Shown: positions 20,334 to 30,161 of the stretch, in pieces
Position numbering within the stretch: the stretch's first letter is position 1
Layout: the number at the start of each line of letters is the position of its first letter
Origin: Xenorhabdus cabanillasii
GTDB lineage: Bacteria > Pseudomonadota > Gammaproteobacteria > Enterobacterales > Enterobacteriaceae
Assembly: GCF_003386665.1 (NCBI RefSeq)
Contig: NZ_QTUB01000001.1
Location: forward strand, 2,232,001 to 2,296,000
DNA length: 64,000 nt
Direction of reading: 5' to 3'
Notes under the pieces: generated by a model
What the model was told of the DNA's origin: nothing
The model's input: the letters and a program-made list of their open reading frames with translations, nothing else
Database searches by the model: none
Translations under genes and position numbers: made by a program

Positions 20334-21272
20334 GTGCCAAGCAAACACGTATTAAAAACTGATGTATCGGAACAAAGCCCATCGGCTAATCCCCTGATAG
20401 AACAATTTTTGGATACGATCTGGCTGGAAAAAGATCTGGCAGAAAACACATTGGCTTCTTATCGGCTTGATTTACAATCTCTGAATAATTGGCTGGTGCA
20501 TGGTGGCTATGATTTGCTTTCTGTACAGTCTATCGAACTACAATCATTTTTGGCTGAACGGGTGGATGGTGGTTATAAAGCCAGTAGCTCTGCACGTTTG
20601 TTGAGTGCCATGCGCAGATTGTTTCAGTATCTCTATCGTGAAAAAATGCGGACGGATGATCCAACCGCGCTTTTATCTGCTCCCAAATTACCTAAGCGCT
20701 TACCAAAAGATTTAAGCGAAAAGCAGGTTGAAGATTTGCTAAACGCTCCCTCGATTAATCAACCAATAGAACTGCGGGATAAAGCGATGCTTGAAGTGCT
20801 TTATGCCTGTGGGTTACGCGTATCCGAATTGGTTGGGTTAACATTATCGGATGTGAGTTTACGTCAGGGTGTTGTCAGGATCGTGGGTAAAGGGAACAAA
20901 GAGAGGTTAGTTCCTTTAGGAGAAGAAGCTCTCCACTGGCTGGAACAATATCTAGAGTATGGACGCCCATGGTTACTGAATGGCATAGTGTCCGATGTAT
21001 TTTTTCCCAGTAAACGGGGAACACAGATGACGCGCCAGACTTTTTGGCATCGGATCAAACATTATGCTGTATCGGCTGGTATTGATTCCGAACGTTTATC
21101 CCCGCACGTTTTACGTCATGCTTTTGCAACTCATTTAATCAATCATGGCGCTGACTTACGGGTTGTGCAGATGTTACTCGGACATAGTGATCTCTCCACA
21201 ACACAAATTTATACACATGTGGCAACTGAACGTCTTAAAGTGCTGCATCAACAACATCATCCTCGCGGATAA
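20334..21272 (+). CDS. xerD: site-specific tyrosine recombinase XerD
   Basis: XerD works with XerC and FtsK at dif to resolve chromosome dimers. All catalytic residues are present: R162, K186, H258, R261, H284 and the nucleophile Y293 in TTQIYTHVATER. The start is GTG 20334 behind a strong GGAGG, giving 312 residues, about 14 longer at the N-terminus than E. coli XerD. It leads the conserved xerD-dsbC-recJ cluster. Confidence 0.96.
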   Translation: MPSKHVLKTDVSEQSPSANPLIEQFLDTIWLEKDLAENTLASYRLDLQSLNNWLVHGGYDLLSVQSIELQSFLAERVDGGYKASSSARLLSAMRRLFQYLYREKMRTDDPTALLSAPKLPKRLPKDLSEKQVEDLLNAPSINQPIELRDKAMLEVLYACGLRVSELVGLTLSDVSLRQGVVRIVGKGNKERLVPLGEEALHWLEQYLEYGRPWLLNGIVSDVFFPSKRGTQMTRQTFWHRIKHYAVSAGIDSERLSPHVLRHAFATHLINHGADLRVVQMLLGHSDLSTTQIYTHVATERLKVLHQQHHPRG

Positions 21273-21346
21273 CAATTCATAAATGTTGTTCATTGACAAC
21301 TGCTTATGAATAGGTTGCGAAAAAAGGTGAAAAAAGGAACAAAGTA

Positions 21347-22048
21347 ATGAAGAAGATTGTGTTTTGTCTTTCCTTGATACTAACTACTTTTGCTAACAAT
21401 ACCTTTGCTGACGACAGCAAGATTAATGATTCATTGTCAAAAATGGGGCTTAAGGCAGAAAGCATCACTCCATCGCATATTACCGGGGTAAGTACTGCTT
21501 TAACCCAGCACGGAACACTTTATATATCCAATGATGGTAAATATCTGTTCCAGGGGCCACTTTACGATCTCAGTGGAAAAGTACCAAAACAAGTGATTAA
21601 TAAGGCTTTGGTAGAAAAACTGGAATCTTTGAAAGATCAAATGATCATTTATAAGGCTCCAAAAGAAAAACATGTAGTTACTGTATTTACAGACATTACT
21701 TGTGGATATTGCCATAAGTTACATGAAAATATTAAAGAATATAATGATGAGGGAATCACTATCCGTTATCTGGCATTCCCTCGTAATGGCTTGCAACACC
21801 AATCAGCGAAAGATATGCAATCTATTTGGTGCAGTGCGAAGCCTGCTAAAGCATTGGATGATGCTTTTAAAGGCGAGAAAGTTTCGCCTATTGAAAGTTG
21901 TAAAAAGGATATTGCCAAACATTATGAGCTAGGCTTACAGTTTGGTGTCAGTGGAACACCAGCTATGATACTCAAAGATGGCAGTATGATTAGTGGTTTT
22001 ATGCCGCCAAAAGATTTAGCTGACGCATTAGCACAGCATGCTGAATAA
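21347..22048 (+). CDS. dsbC: thiol:disulfide interchange protein DsbC
   Basis: DsbC is the periplasmic disulphide isomerase kept reduced by DsbD. The 233-residue precursor has a signal peptide (about residues 1-21, cut after FA), an N-terminal dimerisation domain, and a thioredoxin-fold domain with the active site CGYC at 119-122. The second, structural cysteine pair is also present (WCSAK and ESCKK), as is the cis-proline loop VSGTPAM. It lies between xerD and recJ as in E. coli. Confidence 0.95.
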   Translation: MKKIVFCLSLILTTFANNTFADDSKINDSLSKMGLKAESITPSHITGVSTALTQHGTLYISNDGKYLFQGPLYDLSGKVPKQVINKALVEKLESLKDQMIIYKAPKEKHVVTVFTDITCGYCHKLHENIKEYNDEGITIRYLAFPRNGLQHQSAKDMQSIWCSAKPAKALDDAFKGEKVSPIESCKKDIAKHYELGLQFGVSGTPAMILKDGSMISGFMPPKDLADALAQHAE

Positions 22049-22100
22049 TCATCGCCAACAGATCCTGATTTAGTGAATAACAGGTAGTGAATTAAGCCCA

Positions 22101-23834
22101 GTGAATAGAAAAACACAACTCCGCCGCCGTCCAGCGGCGGATGATAGCCACCTTCCCGATAGTATCCATCCGTTATTGCGCCGTTTATATGCTACGCGAG
22201 GTATACGCCAGGCTGATGAGTTAGAACGCGGAGCAAAAGGGCTACTCAATTATCAATCTCTCAATGGCATTGAAGAGGCTGTTTCCTTGCTTATCGCAGC
22301 ATTGCACCAACATTGGCGCATTGTTATTGTCGGTGATTTTGATGCTGATGGAGCAACCAGTACCGCATTAAGCATCCGTGCATTACGTGCAATGGGATAT
22401 CGTGATCTGGATTATTTTGTGCCTAATCGTTTTGACGATGGTTATGGCTTAAGTGTGCAGGTTGTGAATGATGTCGCCAAAAAAGGGGCTGATCTGATCA
22501 TTACAGTCGATAATGGGATCTCTTCCCATGATGGTGTTACGACAGCACATCAGCATGGCATTAAAGTGATCGTCACAGATCACCATTTGCCGGGAGAAAT
22601 ACTGCCAGCCGCAGATGCTATCATCAACCCCAATCTGGTGGATTGCTCCTTTCCTTCGAAAGCATTGGCGGGTGTTGGTGTTGCCTTTTACCTGATGTCC
22701 GCACTCAGAGCGGAACTACGTAAAATAGAATGGTTTGAGCAACAGGGTATTCCTTTGCCCAATCTGGCAGAATTGCTTGATTTGGTGGCATTGGGAACAG
22801 TGGCAGATGTCGTTCCTCTCGATACCAACAACCGTATTCTGGTGTATCAGGGATTGAACCGGATCCGGGCAGGGCGTTGTTGTGCCGGTATTCGTGCATT
22901 ACTGGAAGTTTCCAAACGGGAATCAGGAAAGCTGGCTGCCAGCGATTTGGGATTCTCTCTTGGCCCGCGGTTAAATGCAGCAGGGCGACTGGATGATATG
23001 TCCGTTGGTGTTGCATTGTTGTTGACTGATGATCTTGTACAGGCACGACAGATTGCCTGTGAATTAGATGGATTGAACCAAACCCGCCGTGAAATTGAAC
23101 AGGGTATGCAGCAGGAAGCCTTGCAGATCTGTGACCAAATTGAACGAACTCATACTGAATTACCTTACGGGCTGGCTATTTATCACCCTGAATGGCATCA
23201 GGGAGTTGTGGGCATTTTGGCATCTCGTATTAAAGAGCGTTTTCATCGTCCGGTTATCGCTTTTGCTCCTGCGGGAGACGGAACACTGAAAGGTTCAGGC
23301 CGCTCCGTAAATGGACTACATATGCGAGATGCTCTTGAGCGTCTTGATACCTTATATCCGGGTTTAATGCTGAAATTCGGTGGCCATGCCATGGCAGCCG
23401 GGTTATCGATTGAGCAGGATAAATTCGACCAGTTTCAGCGCCATTTCTCTGAGTTGTTGGCAGACTGGCTGGATATCACTCAGCTTGAAGGTGTCGTCTG
23501 GAGTGATGGTGAGCTGGCATTAAAAGAGCTGTCACTGGAAGTTGCTGAGATCCTGCGGGATGGAGGTCCTTGGGGGCAGGCATTTTCTGAGCCGGTATTT
23601 GACGGTAAATTCAAGCTTCTGCAACAGCGGATTGTTGGTGAAAATCATCTGAAAGTCATGCTTGAGCCGTTAAAAGGAGGGCCGATGTTGGATGGTATTG
23701 CGTTTAACATCGATACAAAATTCTGGCCAGATAACAGCGTTAAAACGGTGGAACTGGCTTATAAACTGGATATCAACGAATTTCGCGGTAACCGTGATAT
23801 TCAGCTTTTAATCCAGCACATCTGGCCTCACTGA
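22101..23834 (+). CDS. recJ: single-stranded-DNA-specific exonuclease RecJ
   Basis: RecJ is the 5'-3' ssDNA exonuclease of the RecF recombination and mismatch-repair pathways. The 577-residue protein has the DHH phosphoesterase motifs VGDFDADGATST, VDNGISSH and VTDHHLPGE, then the DHHA1 domain with FGGHAMAAGLS. Length equals that of E. coli. It begins at GTG 22101; the ribosome site is weak, which may keep expression low. A 14-bp perfect stem-loop follows the gene. Confidence 0.95.
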   Translation: MNRKTQLRRRPAADDSHLPDSIHPLLRRLYATRGIRQADELERGAKGLLNYQSLNGIEEAVSLLIAALHQHWRIVIVGDFDADGATSTALSIRALRAMGYRDLDYFVPNRFDDGYGLSVQVVNDVAKKGADLIITVDNGISSHDGVTTAHQHGIKVIVTDHHLPGEILPAADAIINPNLVDCSFPSKALAGVGVAFYLMSALRAELRKIEWFEQQGIPLPNLAELLDLVALGTVADVVPLDTNNRILVYQGLNRIRAGRCCAGIRALLEVSKRESGKLAASDLGFSLGPRLNAAGRLDDMSVGVALLLTDDLVQARQIACELDGLNQTRREIEQGMQQEALQICDQIERTHTELPYGLAIYHPEWHQGVVGILASRIKERFHRPVIAFAPAGDGTLKGSGRSVNGLHMRDALERLDTLYPGLMLKFGGHAMAAGLSIEQDKFDQFQRHFSELLADWLDITQLEGVVWSDGELALKELSLEVAEILRDGGPWGQAFSEPVFDGKFKLLQQRIVGENHLKVMLEPLKGGPMLDGIAFNIDTKFWPDNSVKTVELAYKLDINEFRGNRDIQLLIQHIWPH

Positions 23835-23894
23835 ATTGGCTTTACTGACTGAGTCGATCGAGTGGCTAAGGTAGTGTGACTAACCATTTATCCA

Positions 23895-23926
23895 TTGCCA
23901 CATAATCAAATGTGATTATGTGGCAA
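23895..23926 (+). terminator. stem-loop after recJ
   Basis: TTGCCACATAATCA and TGATTATGTGGCAA form a perfect 14-bp stem with loop AATG, about 60 bp past the recJ stop. No T run follows, so it may serve as an mRNA 3'-end stabiliser as much as a terminator. Confidence 0.55.
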
Positions 23927-24052
23927 GTCACTTGAAATGCTATAAACCCTTTGCCAGATCCGTTACAATACGCGGTTCGAAAATATCCATACGATCATCT
24001 TTCTGTAAAAACCATCGTTTTTTATAAAAACACAACGTATAAGACACGAAAT

Positions 24053-25151
24053 ATGTTTGAAATTAATCCGGTAAAAAACCATATTCAGAACCTGTCTGAG
24101 CGGACAGCAGTTCTGAGGGGGTATCTTTGACTATGATGCCAAGAAAGAACGTTTAGAAGAAGTCAATGCTGAATTGGAGCAGCCTGATGTCTGGAATGAA
24201 CCGGAGCGGGCACAGGCGTTGGGTAAAGAACGTTCATCACTGGAAGGCATTGTAGAAACGATTGATCAGCTTGAACAAGGCTTAGAAGATGTAAACGGCT
24301 TGTTAGAACTGGCCGTTGAAGCTGATGATGAAGAAACTTTCAATGAAGCGGTAGCTGAATTGGAGCAATTGGAAGAAAAACTGGGCCAGCTTGAATTCCG
24401 TCGCATGTTCTCTGGCCAATATGACAGTGCAAACTGTTATTTGGATCTACAGGCAGGTTCTGGTGGTACGGAAGCACAGGACTGGGCGAGTATGTTGATG
24501 CGCATGTATCTGCGCTGGGCAGAATCCAAAGGCTTTAAGACTGAAATTATTGAAGAATCTGATGGTGATGTTGCAGGTCTGAAATCCGCTACCATCAAAA
24601 TTATCGGTGAATATGCCTACGGTTGGTTACGTACAGAAACCGGCGTACATCGTCTGGTACGTAAAAGCCCGTTTGATTCTGGTGGTCGCCGTCATACATC
24701 ATTCAGCTCAGCCTTTATTTACCCGGAAGTTGATGATGACATTGATATCGAAATCAATCCTGCTGATTTGCGTATCGACGTATACCGTGCCTCTGGTGCG
24801 GGTGGTCAGCATGTCAACAAAACCGAATCTGCGGTGCGTATTACTCACATACCGACAGGTATTGTTACTCAGTGCCAGACAGACCGCTCTCAGCATAAAA
24901 ACAAAGATCAGGCGATGAAACAACTGAAAGCCAAACTGTACGAGCTGGAAATGCAGAAGAAAAATGCTGACAAACAGGCTATGGAAGAGAACAAATCGGA
25001 TATCGGTTGGGGTAGTCAGATCCGCTCTTATGTTTTGGATGATTCCCGCATTAAAGATTTGCGTACAGGTATCGAAACCCGTAATACGCAGTCTGTGCTG
25101 GACGGTGATTTGGACAAATTCATTGAAGCAAGCTTAAAAGCTGGCCTATGA
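24053..25151 (+). CDS. prfB: peptide chain release factor 2 (programmed +1 frameshift)
   Basis: RF2 terminates translation at UGA and UAA. The gene is read in two frames: codons 1-25 from ATG 24053, then in-frame TGA at 24128-24130, with translation resuming in the +1 frame at GAC 24129. The joined product has 365 residues, the same as E. coli RF2. The SPF stop-recognition tripeptide occurs in [10 protein letters not shown] and the catalytic GGQ in SGAGGQHVN. lysS follows 9 bp downstream, an operon conserved in enterobacteria. Confidence 0.97.
24116..24130 (+). promoter_or_regulatory. prfB autoregulatory frameshift site
   Basis: The Shine-Dalgarno-like AGGGGG, the spacer TAT, the slippery CTT and the stop TGA followed by C are identical in layout to the E. 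coli prfB site. When RF2 is scarce the ribosome pauses at TGA and slips from CUU to UUU, making more RF2. Confidence 0.97.
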
Positions 25152-25160
25152 GGAACTAAA

Positions 25161-26675
25161 ATGTCACAACAACAGCAGGGAGCTGAACAGGCTCCTGATT
25201 TAAATAACGAACTGAAAACACGCCGTGAAAAACTGGCTACACTGCGCAGCAACGGTATTGCATTCCCGAATGATTTTCGCCGTGAAAACATTTCTGAAGA
25301 TCTGCATGCAAAATACGATGCCAAGACTCAGGAAGAGCTGGAAGCGCTGAATATTGAAGTGACTATTGCAGGTCGTATGATGACCCGCCGTATCATGGGT
25401 AAGGCATCTTTTGCAACCTTGCAGGATATGGGCGGCCGTATCCAGATCTACGTTTCCCGTGACGATCTGCCGGAAGGTATTTATAACGAACAGTTCAAAA
25501 AATGGGACTTAGGTGACATTTTAGGTGTACGCGGTAAATTATTTAAAACCAAAACCGGCGAGCTTTCCATTCATTGTAGTGAACTGCGTTTACTGACTAA
25601 AGCACTGCGTCCATTGCCGGATAAGTTCCACGGTCTGGCAGATCAGGAAACCCGTTACCGTCAGCGTTATCTGGATCTGATCTCGAATGATGAATCGCGT
25701 AAGACATTCCAGATCCGTTCCCGTGTAATGTCTGCGTTGCGTAATTTCATGATCAGCAAAAACTTCATGGAAGTTGAAACGCCGATGATGCAGGTGATCC
25801 CTGGCGGAGCGAGTGCGCGTCCATTTATTACTCACCACAATGCGCTGGATATCGACATGTATCTGCGTATAGCGCCAGAGCTTTACCTGAAACGTCTGGT
25901 GGTGGGTGGTTTTGAACGTGTGTTCGAAATCAACCGTAACTTCCGAAATGAAGGTGTTTCACCACGCCATAACCCAGAGTTCACCATGATGGAACTCTAC
26001 ATGGCCTATGCTGATTATCAGGATTTGATCGTTCTGACTGAAGAACTGTTCCGCGCACTGACTCAGGACGTGTTGGGTACAACTTTGGTCAAATACGGCG
26101 AGCAAGAGTTCGATTTTGGCAAACCTTTCGTGAAAATGACCATGAAAGAGGCAATTTGCAAATATCGCCCGGAAACCAATGTAGCGGATCTGGATGATAT
26201 GGATAAAGCTGTTGCTATCGCTGAATCTCTTGGCATTGAAGTTGAAAAAGGTTGGGGATTGGGCCGTGTTCAGTGTGAAATCTTTGAAGAAACTGCGGAA
26301 AGCCATCTGATTCAGCCGACATTTATTACTGAATATCCGGCAGAAGTTTCTCCACTGGCACGTCGTAATGATGATAATCCCTTCATTACTGACCGTTTTG
26401 AATTCTTTATTGGTGGACGTGAAATCGGTAATGGTTTCTCTGAGCTGAACGATGCAGAAGATCAGGCAGAACGTTTTGCAGAGCAGGTTCGTCAGAAAGA
26501 CGAAGGTGATGACGAAGCCATGTTCTACGATGATGACTACGTAACTGCACTGGAACATGGCATGCCACCAACAGCGGGTTTGGGTATTGGTATCGACCGC
26601 ATGGTGATGCTGTTTACTGACAGCCATACCATTCGTGACGTGATCTTGTTCCCGGCCATGCGTCCGAACAAATAA
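25161..26675 (+). CDS. lysS: lysyl-tRNA synthetase
   Basis: This class IIb synthetase charges tRNA-Lys. The 504-residue protein has an N-terminal OB-fold anticodon-binding domain (about 60-150; [14 protein letters not shown] onward) and the catalytic domain with motif 1 ([15 protein letters not shown]), motif 2 ([15 protein letters not shown]) and motif 3 ([12 protein letters not shown]). It follows prfB by 9 bp with an AGGAAC ribosome site and ends before a strong terminator. Confidence 0.97.
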   Translation: MSQQQQGAEQAPDLNNELKTRREKLATLRSNGIAFPNDFRRENISEDLHAKYDAKTQEELEALNIEVTIAGRMMTRRIMGKASFATLQDMGGRIQIYVSRDDLPEGIYNEQFKKWDLGDILGVRGKLFKTKTGELSIHCSELRLLTKALRPLPDKFHGLADQETRYRQRYLDLISNDESRKTFQIRSRVMSALRNFMISKNFMEVETPMMQVIPGGASARPFITHHNALDIDMYLRIAPELYLKRLVVGGFERVFEINRNFRNEGVSPRHNPEFTMMELYMAYADYQDLIVLTEELFRALTQDVLGTTLVKYGEQEFDFGKPFVKMTMKEAICKYRPETNVADLDDMDKAVAIAESLGIEVEKGWGLGRVQCEIFEETAESHLIQPTFITEYPAEVSPLARRNDDNPFITDRFEFFIGGREIGNGFSELNDAEDQAERFAEQVRQKDEGDDEAMFYDDDYVTALEHGMPPTAGLGIGIDRMVMLFTDSHTIRDVILFPAMRPNK

Positions 26676-26701
26676 TCGTTTTTTGATTAAAATCGATGAA
26701 T

Positions 26702-26740
26702 AATGCCCTGCTCGGCCTGTTGAGCGGGGCATTTTTTTAC
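26702..26740 (+). terminator. prfB-lysS operon terminator
   Basis: AATGCCC-GCTC pairs with GAGC-GGGGCATT, followed by seven Ts. It lies 27 bp past the lysS stop codon. Confidence 0.9.
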
Positions 26741-26849
26741 GCATAAGATAGATTGAATTAACTGATTAAAAATTTGTACTTCTTTTGATTGATAAGCCGT
26801 TGCTGAGATTCAATAAGAAGTATATATTTGATTGCGTCAATTCGCTGAT

Positions 26850-26923
26850 GCGGGTGTAGCTCAATGGTAGAGCAGAGGCTTCCCAAGCCTACGACGAGGG
26901 TTCGATTCCCTTCACCCGCTCCA
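26850..26923 (+). tRNA. glyU: tRNA-Gly(CCC)
   Basis: A full cloverleaf of 74 nt with encoded CCA. The acceptor GCGGGTG pairs with CACCCGC, the T-loop is GTTCGATTC, and the anticodon loop TTCCCAA puts anticodon CCC at 26882-26884. It matches E. coli glyU in sequence and in position after lysS. A broken integrase gene begins about 110 bp downstream, so its 3' end is the probable attachment site of the island that follows. Confidence 0.96.
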
Positions 26924-27030
26924 AGTAAACATCTCCCGCAGTCAATTAAAGTCTACTAAGCCCAGAAAAATCAAACGAGTTACTCTCTCTTAATCTAGTA
27001 TCGTCTTTCTAAGTCTATGTAATGTGTTGT

Positions 27031-27397
27031 ATGAAGCTGACAGACTTAATGATTAAGCGAGCTAAACCGAAAGAAAAAGCCTATACGTTAGCGGATGGCA
27101 ACGGGCTATCTTTGTTAATCGATACTAATGGCTTGAAAGGCTGGAGGTACTGTTATCAATTTGCGGGTAAAAACGAAAATGATTTCATTCGGTATTTATC
27201 CAGTAGTAACACTTACCGAAGCCAGAACCAAACGTGACGAAGCGAGAAAGTTAGTTGCTAATGGAATCAATCCCAGTAAAGTCAGAAAAGCTGAAAAAAT
27301 ATCCGTTCTTTCATATTGCTTGCGGCGAACGTGGGTGATGAGGATACGCCTTCCACTTTCAGTTCATCGCACAACGCTTGCGATAAATATCCTTTGA
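27031..27397 (+). pseudogene. remnant of a P4-type integrase
   Basis: The N-terminal arm-binding region of a P4-type tyrosine integrase is recognisable: MKLTDLMIKRAKPKEK, LADGNGLSLLID and WRYCYQFAGK. A frameshift near 27171-27180 moves the rest to the next frame (ISFGIYPVVTLTEARTKRDE, then LVANGINPSK). Homology ends near KVRKAEK, about 27300, so the catalytic domain is missing. It is oriented away from tRNA-Gly as is normal for tRNA-integrating islands. Confidence 0.85.
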
Positions 27398-27411
27398 TGC
27401 CCTTCTAAGTG

Positions 27412-28482
27412 TCAAGTTGTTATTTGCACGCTGTTAATCTGCCGATCCCGGTTACGCAATAAAGTAAATATTTCTCTGGATATATAACGTTTTAAACAGC
27501 GTATAGCTTCCAGTTTGGAATGACCTTCTCCGACCCGTCTAGCGACATATTCCTGTGTCTTAGCATCTGTACGTAGCCTGCCAATGGCGATAATATGAAG
27601 CGCACTGTTCGCTGCACGATCACCGCCCCGGTTGAGCCGATGACGCTGATTTTTTCCTGAAGACGCAGGCACTGGACTTACCCCACATAATGCAGCAAAA
27701 CTTGATTCTGAACGGAGGCGTTCTGGATTATCTCCAACTGTGATAAGACGTTGAGAAGCACATTCATATCCTACCGCTTTGCACTTAATAAGATCCGGTG
27801 CAAGATCATCCACAATAGCGGCAATCATGATGTCCAGTTCGCTAATTTCATCATGTAATTCCAGATAGCGTCGCGCCAGTGATTTCAGTGAAATACGGTA
27901 GGCATCCTCAACATGACGGTATCGAGTCATATCGGGTTTGGATGTGACGAGAATGCGTATCAGCTGCATTCGTGTGAGTTTTCTAAGCTGCTCTCGTCAT
28001 TTTTCAGGCACAGAGACGAGAGTCATCTGAAGCATTTGTAGTGCAACACGCCGTGCCATGATTGCTGTTTTCCGGCAGGCTTTCAGAACACGAAGAGATT
28101 CAACCATACCATCCCTAGTTTTAGGCGTGACTGTCCGGATAAGTGAAAACGCTGCATGAGCTGCGCATTCGGCATCAATCGTGTCACTTTTTCCCCGCTT
28201 TCTGCGTTCCATTCTATCAGGGGCAGTCACCTCAAGGACTTCAATACCTTCAATTTGAAAATATCGCAATAAACCCGCGCCATATGAACCCGTACATTCA
28301 ATACCTACCCGGATTAGTGGCCCAAATGACCTCATCCAGGATAACATTTGGCAATATCCCCGCCGAGTTGCCGGAAAAAATTCGCGCCCTAAAACACAAT
28401 TATTATGATCAACGACTGCTGCAACGTGCAGGTCTTTATGTGTATCAACACCACCGATGACGCCCTGTTGAATTTCAGCCAT
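27412..28482 (-). pseudogene. IS110-family transposase with internal stop
   Basis: The N-terminal half (from 28482) has the DEDD RuvC-like motifs of IS110 transposases: GGVDTHKDLHVAAV, GIECTGSYGAGL and SDTIDAECAAHA. The C-terminal half has the Transposase_20 region with its conserved serine (CGVSPVPASSGKNQRHRLN, NRGGDRAANSALH). Both halves are in the same frame and are separated only by one TGA at 27997-27999, nine codons before the next ATG. Restored, the protein would be 356 residues, normal for the family. Nonsense inactivation is the simplest reading. Confidence 0.88.
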
Positions 28483-28617
28483 AGGATAAAATCTCTGTTA
28501 GCGAACGCGCTGGCTTCTCCTGATAGATACCTCGGACAGGACAGTAAAGAGACAAGCCGTCAGGCCCTTCTTGAGTCACGCGTACCGTGAGGAGAATCCC
28601 CTTATAGCGTATTCTTG
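28483..28617 (-). other. IS110 non-coding left end (possible bridge RNA)
   Basis: About 135 bp upstream of the transposase start is non-coding and lies between it and the next remnant. In IS110-group elements this position holds the left end and encodes the bridge RNA that selects target and donor DNA. Short complementary stretches are visible on the minus strand, but I cannot fold it here. The outer boundary is estimated from where the neighbouring remnant begins. Confidence 0.45.
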
Positions 28618-29170
28618 TCACCGACAGATCAAAGGCAGGACACAATTTTGGTCAATCGCCATACGGGTCAGGAAACAGAAAAAACGCCATACATCAGAAG
28701 AATAGATTAAAAAGATCTTTGGTCTATAGAATCTGACAGAGGTATTCTTACTGTCTCCATACAAATGCCCAGTTAGCCCTTTCACCAATTTCTTAACGGG
28801 TTTGCGATCGTCAGTATTTCCCGGCGTTAATTTGACAGATAAAAGTTCACCACAATCATTAATGACCAAATGAAGTTTAAAACCATAAAACCACCACATG
28901 CGGGTTTTTCCTCGTTGTGCAACGCCATCAAGAACATGATTTCGGGGGAATACGGCAATTGTGGCAAACAGCGATTTTGGTGGAATCTATAAAGGCAATG
29001 CCTTGTGATTTTTCTTTGCATGAAACAAGGAAGGCGCATAAAGGAATAATCGCTCTTTTCTTCCTTATCCAGAGTTCAGGTTTCTTACAAAAACGATCCA
29101 TCGCCTGTCAGGATCGCCTTCGGATGGCGAAACAAAACGCCCTTTCAGGCTACAGGAGTTTTTTATTGTC
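28618..29170 (-). pseudogene. IS982-like transposase remnant
   Basis: Segments in different frames resemble IS982-family DDE transposases: FIDSTKIAVCH (around 28960), WWFYGFKLHLVINDCGELLS and VKLTPGNTDDRKPVKKLVKG, then GHLYGDS. Frameshifts separate the blocks and the C-terminal part degrades into unrelated residues. No terminal inverted repeats were identified. It is a dead element. Confidence 0.7.
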
Positions 29171-29301
29171 GCTAAAAAGCGCTTTAATCCAGTTTAGATT
29201 AACTGATTTTTATAGTCATAGTAATAATGAAAGTTGTGTGTTGAACGATATAATTTATAATCAAGGTTGAAAGTTACTTTAACCTTGATTATAAATTATA
29301 A

Positions 29302-29727
29302 TTATGGATTCATACCATCGAACGGTAAGATAAAGAAAGCTTCACATTTCTTTGATTCACAACCTAAAAATTTCTCTCTATTATTTTTTTTAAATGTAAT
29401 CATTCCTCCACCATTAATATAAAAATTCCATATTTCATTGTTTATTTTTACTTTTCCATTTATATCACATGGAGTTTGATAGAAAGATTCATATGGAGAA
29501 TAATCATATTCCCTGCTAATATCAAAAATATTATTTATATCTTCCTTACTTAAGTTCCATTTTTTGCAGATATCAATAATGTCTTTGTCATTATTTTTAG
29601 TTATCACTAATCCTGTTAAACTAATTATTTCTATTTTGTTTTTCGAATAAATATAAGGGCTAAATATCATTAGAATAAAGATTAGCACCTTCGCCTTCTG
29701 TTTTATAAGATATTTTATCATGTTCAT
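29302..29727 (-). CDS. putative periplasmic immunity protein
   Basis: A 141-residue protein with a basic start and one hydrophobic N-terminal segment (about 10-27, VLIFILMIFSPYIYS) that is probably a signal sequence. The remainder is hydrophilic, with FYQTPCDINGKV, a glycine-rich FYINGGGMITF, and C-terminal cysteines (LGCESKKCEAF). Its start overlaps the 3' end of the amidase-like gene by roughly 70 bp in another frame. A periplasmic protein overlapping a peptidoglycan amidase gene suggests an effector-immunity pair, which is inference. It appears intact. Confidence 0.55.
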   Translation of the reverse strand: MNMIKYLIKQKAKVLIFILMIFSPYIYSKNKIEIISLTGLVITKNNDKDIIDICKKWNLSKEDINNIFDISREYDYSPYESFYQTPCDINGKVKINNEIWNFYINGGGMITFKKNNREKFLGCESKKCEAFFILPFDGMNP

Positions 29728-30161
29728 ATATATCACCATTATCTAAATTATAATTACATTTTAATAAGCTAACTAATTTTTTAATTGATTCACTTTGTTG
29801 TGCAGTGGCTTGATCCCAAGATTTAGATGCCTTATTATAACCTGCAACAACTTCAATTCCTATACTATCATCATTCATAGGGTATCTATCAGGATATGCT
29901 TTTAATTTTTCATGGTCATGAATTTTTTTTCGGATTCCATCCCCAACCTTTTATTTTTTTTGCTTCATCTGAATTACAATTATTTTCTGCTATACATTTA
30001 GATCTTATTTTTCCTATATGATATGTATATTGTTTTAAACTAGCTGTTTGTTTTATTGTACCATCCTTGTCTATAATAAAATGCGTTCCAACTCCTGTTG
30101 ATTTGAATGATGATATAGCTGTTGACATACTTGAACCTCCTGTTCTATGTAATTCCTCCGG
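29660..30161 (-). pseudogene. frameshifted N-acetylmuramoyl-L-alanine amidase domain
   Basis: The two halves form an Amidase_2-type zinc amidase domain. The first zinc ligand is in LHRTGGSS, then GTHFIIDKDGTIKQTASL and the TYHIGK motif follow. After a frame change come SIGIEVVAGYN and HDKISYKTEGEGA, where the H is the later zinc ligand. The break falls at an A8 run near 29922-29929 (coding strand). An AGGAGGT precedes an internal ATG at 30128, but starting there would lose the first zinc ligand. Upstream the same frame runs into primase-derived sequence, so the true N-terminus is missing. Confidence 0.7.

Noticed and set aside
25959..26744. 261-codon minus-strand frame
   Set aside because: It is antisense to lysS, mirrors its codon bias and has no recognisable family pattern.
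27301..27420. minus-strand open stretch reading KGIKGYLSQALCDELKVEG
   Set aside because: It looks protein-like but is only about 34 codons, has no start and I could not assign a family; possibly another remnant between the integrase and IS110.
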